NCBI RefSeq assembly: GCF_021018895.1
Contig: NC_079386.1
Coordinates: forward strand, 5,470,335 to 5,534,334
Length of the DNA: 64,000 nucleotides
Origin: Seriola aureovittata
Lineage: Eukaryota > Chordata > Actinopteri > Carangiformes > Carangidae
Direction of reading: 5' to 3'
Shown one piece after another: positions 62,511 to 64,000 of this stretch. The notes under the pieces are model-generated. The model saw only the letters and a program-made list of their open reading frames with translations, had not been told where the DNA came from and ran no database searches. The translations under genes were made by a program, and so were the position numbers. Each line of letters starts with the position of its first letter. The first letter of the stretch is position 1.

Positions 62511-63433
62511 TTAGTTTTTTGGTCCTGAAATTTTTCGTGCTTTACCAAATGTGTGAATTGGGGCAATTACACATCGCCCTATCACTTGTCCATACCTCAC
62601 ATACTGTAGGTGAGAAGTGTATGTGTGAAGCATTGTTTTTACTAGAATGAGACGAATAACACTGTGCTCACTACAACTGATTTACATCACACACATAATG
62701 AGGGATTTTACACATTTTTGACTCTCAGACAAGGACATATTAACACACACTTAACCACACATCTGAAATAATTGTTTTGACTCCTGACACAACAGTTATG
62801 ACAGAATTTCTAATCCTCATGTGAATATACTCCAAATCATCTCAGCCAGTGGAGTGTCGCTGGTTATTTACTGTGACACTGCCTGGCACCATGTGCAACT
62901 TGATAATAGATAATGGTTGAACAGCGCAAATGAAGCAAGAAGAAAATTTTTTTGTGCAGTAACAGGTTTGCAGCTTCTTTTGCGCGTGTTGCTGTTCACC
63001 AGTTTCTCCGCTCGTTTTCAGTATATGCAATTAAACAAAAAACACGTACATAGAGGAAGTATTCATGTCAGGCTGTCACTCTGTTCGAAACACCGCCCCC
63101 CCCCAAAAAACAGAATAGAAAAAAGCAAGGGTGTCAGGAGTGTACGCAGCCGCTCCTGTTCCTGCTGCGAGCCCAGATGGGGGGCCATTGGTTTCCATTA
63201 CACATGGATAGGAGGACACAAATTAATTCATTTAAAAAAAACAAAAAAAACAAAACACAAATGCCACCCTATGTGGGAAGCAGTAATGAAATGCCATGAT
63301 GCATCGGAGCTACTGGTGCTAATTATGTAACACTGTCACATCCTCACATGTATTCATATGAGGGTTGTTGATCAAATCGCACTGATTCACTCTCGCATAA
63401 GAATTTCAGAGACTTGTGCAACAGTTTAGTGTG

Positions 63434-63655
63434 GGGTCAAATTGAATTTATTTAGCCCCAGTACCACAAATCACAAATTTGCTTCAAGGGGTGTAATTCT
63501 CTGTGCAGCATTACGACACAATCTGTCCTTAGACCATCGAGTCGGGAGGAAGGAGAATCTCCCATGAACCACAGGAGGAGCAACAGAGGAGGGATCCCTC
63601 CTCCAGGCGGGACAGGCGTGTGATAGATGTTGTGTGTAGCATTATAAAACAGACC
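63434..63655 (+). repeat. dispersed fish repeat
   Basis: AAATCACAAATTTGCTTCAAG, GCATTACGACACAATCTGTC, GAGGAGCAACAGAGGAGGG and ATCCCTCCTCCAGGC match, in order, a repeat often seen in percomorph genomes. It ends near TGTGTGTAGCATTATAAAACA. It lies in intron 4. Confidence 0.65.
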
Positions 63656-64000
63656 CAAGACCAACTACTTCCTCCTGAAATGTGAATTATATTCAAGAAA
63701 TGAAAAAGCAAAGGACAGCGAGGATGAGAGAATGCTTTCACCTTGACCTGGTCTTTCACTTGTGACCTGCCAGTCGTCTCCCTCCAAGGTTAAATTCTCT
63801 AATGAATTGAAAAAAGAAAAGAAAAAAGAGTGAAGCAAGGGGAAAAGAAAAAGCGTCAAAGTCTGAACTTGTGTGATAAAAAAGGGAACGGGGGGGTTGC
63901 GAAGTAGAAAATAGGGGAGCAAGTGGAGGAGGCGGAGGAGGGAAGGTGAAGGAAGAGGATATAATAAAGAGAACCGGTGAAAGGCGGCGGTCATAATGGA

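Larger units (their letters stand above)
61774..64000 (+). other. efnb3: intron 4 of efnb3 (5' part)
   Basis: The intron begins GTAAGC directly after exon 4 and continues past the right edge. It holds a purine-rich stretch (62060-62400), a CT tract followed by a T run (62476-62510), a dispersed repeat (63434-63655) and a purine-rich stretch at 63690-63990. No further ephrin exon (transmembrane and tail) was seen before the edge. Confidence 0.75.

Overview
The window is vertebrate genomic DNA, almost certainly from a spiny-rayed (percomorph-type) teleost fish. It contains one recognisable protein-coding gene, a partial ephrin-B3 gene (efnb3), read left to right. Three consecutive coding exons are visible with consensus splice sites and matching phases: 28264-28553 (most of the Eph-receptor-binding domain), 58151-58243 (end of that domain with its fourth conserved cysteine) and 61714-61773 (start of the extracellular stalk). 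Together they give 443 nt of coding sequence. The first exon (5' UTR and signal peptide) and the last exon (transmembrane segment, cytoplasmic tail, PDZ-binding end) were not found and should lie upstream and downstream of the window. No other gene was recognised on either strand.

Layout: 1-28263 is non-coding and is taken as the 3' part of a very long intron 1, although the gene's own 5' flank could begin inside it. 28554-58150 is a 29.6 kb intron 2. 58244-61713 is a 3.5 kb intron 3, which contains a near-perfect 616-bp tandem duplication bounded by CA repeats. 61774-64000 is the start of intron 4.

The non-coding DNA is very rich in simple repeats. By eye there are more than forty (CA/GT)n arrays of at least ten units, the largest being an uninterrupted (TG)72 and a GT array of about 119 bp. 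There are also CT/GA tracts, a GGA array, AT palindromes and a run of 31 G. Interspersed repeats typical of fish genomes are present: tRNA-derived SINEs with Pol III box sequences, hAT-like non-autonomous elements (one split by a SINE), foldback MITE-like elements, and several dispersed repeats recognised from memory of other teleost genomes. The tRNA-derived SINEs, the dispersed repeats and the ephrin-B3 protein together support the teleost assignment.

Ephrin-B3 is a transmembrane ligand for Eph receptors that works in contact-dependent, bidirectional signalling. The window therefore mainly shows how the ectodomain exons of one developmental signalling gene are spread across a repeat-expanded locus. 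I see no prokaryote-like system, CRISPR array, intact transposase or viral gene. The noteworthy features are structural: the intron 3 duplication, the nested insertion, a perfect GT/CA hairpin, the G31 run, the GC3 fall across the exons and some candidate homeodomain-site clusters.
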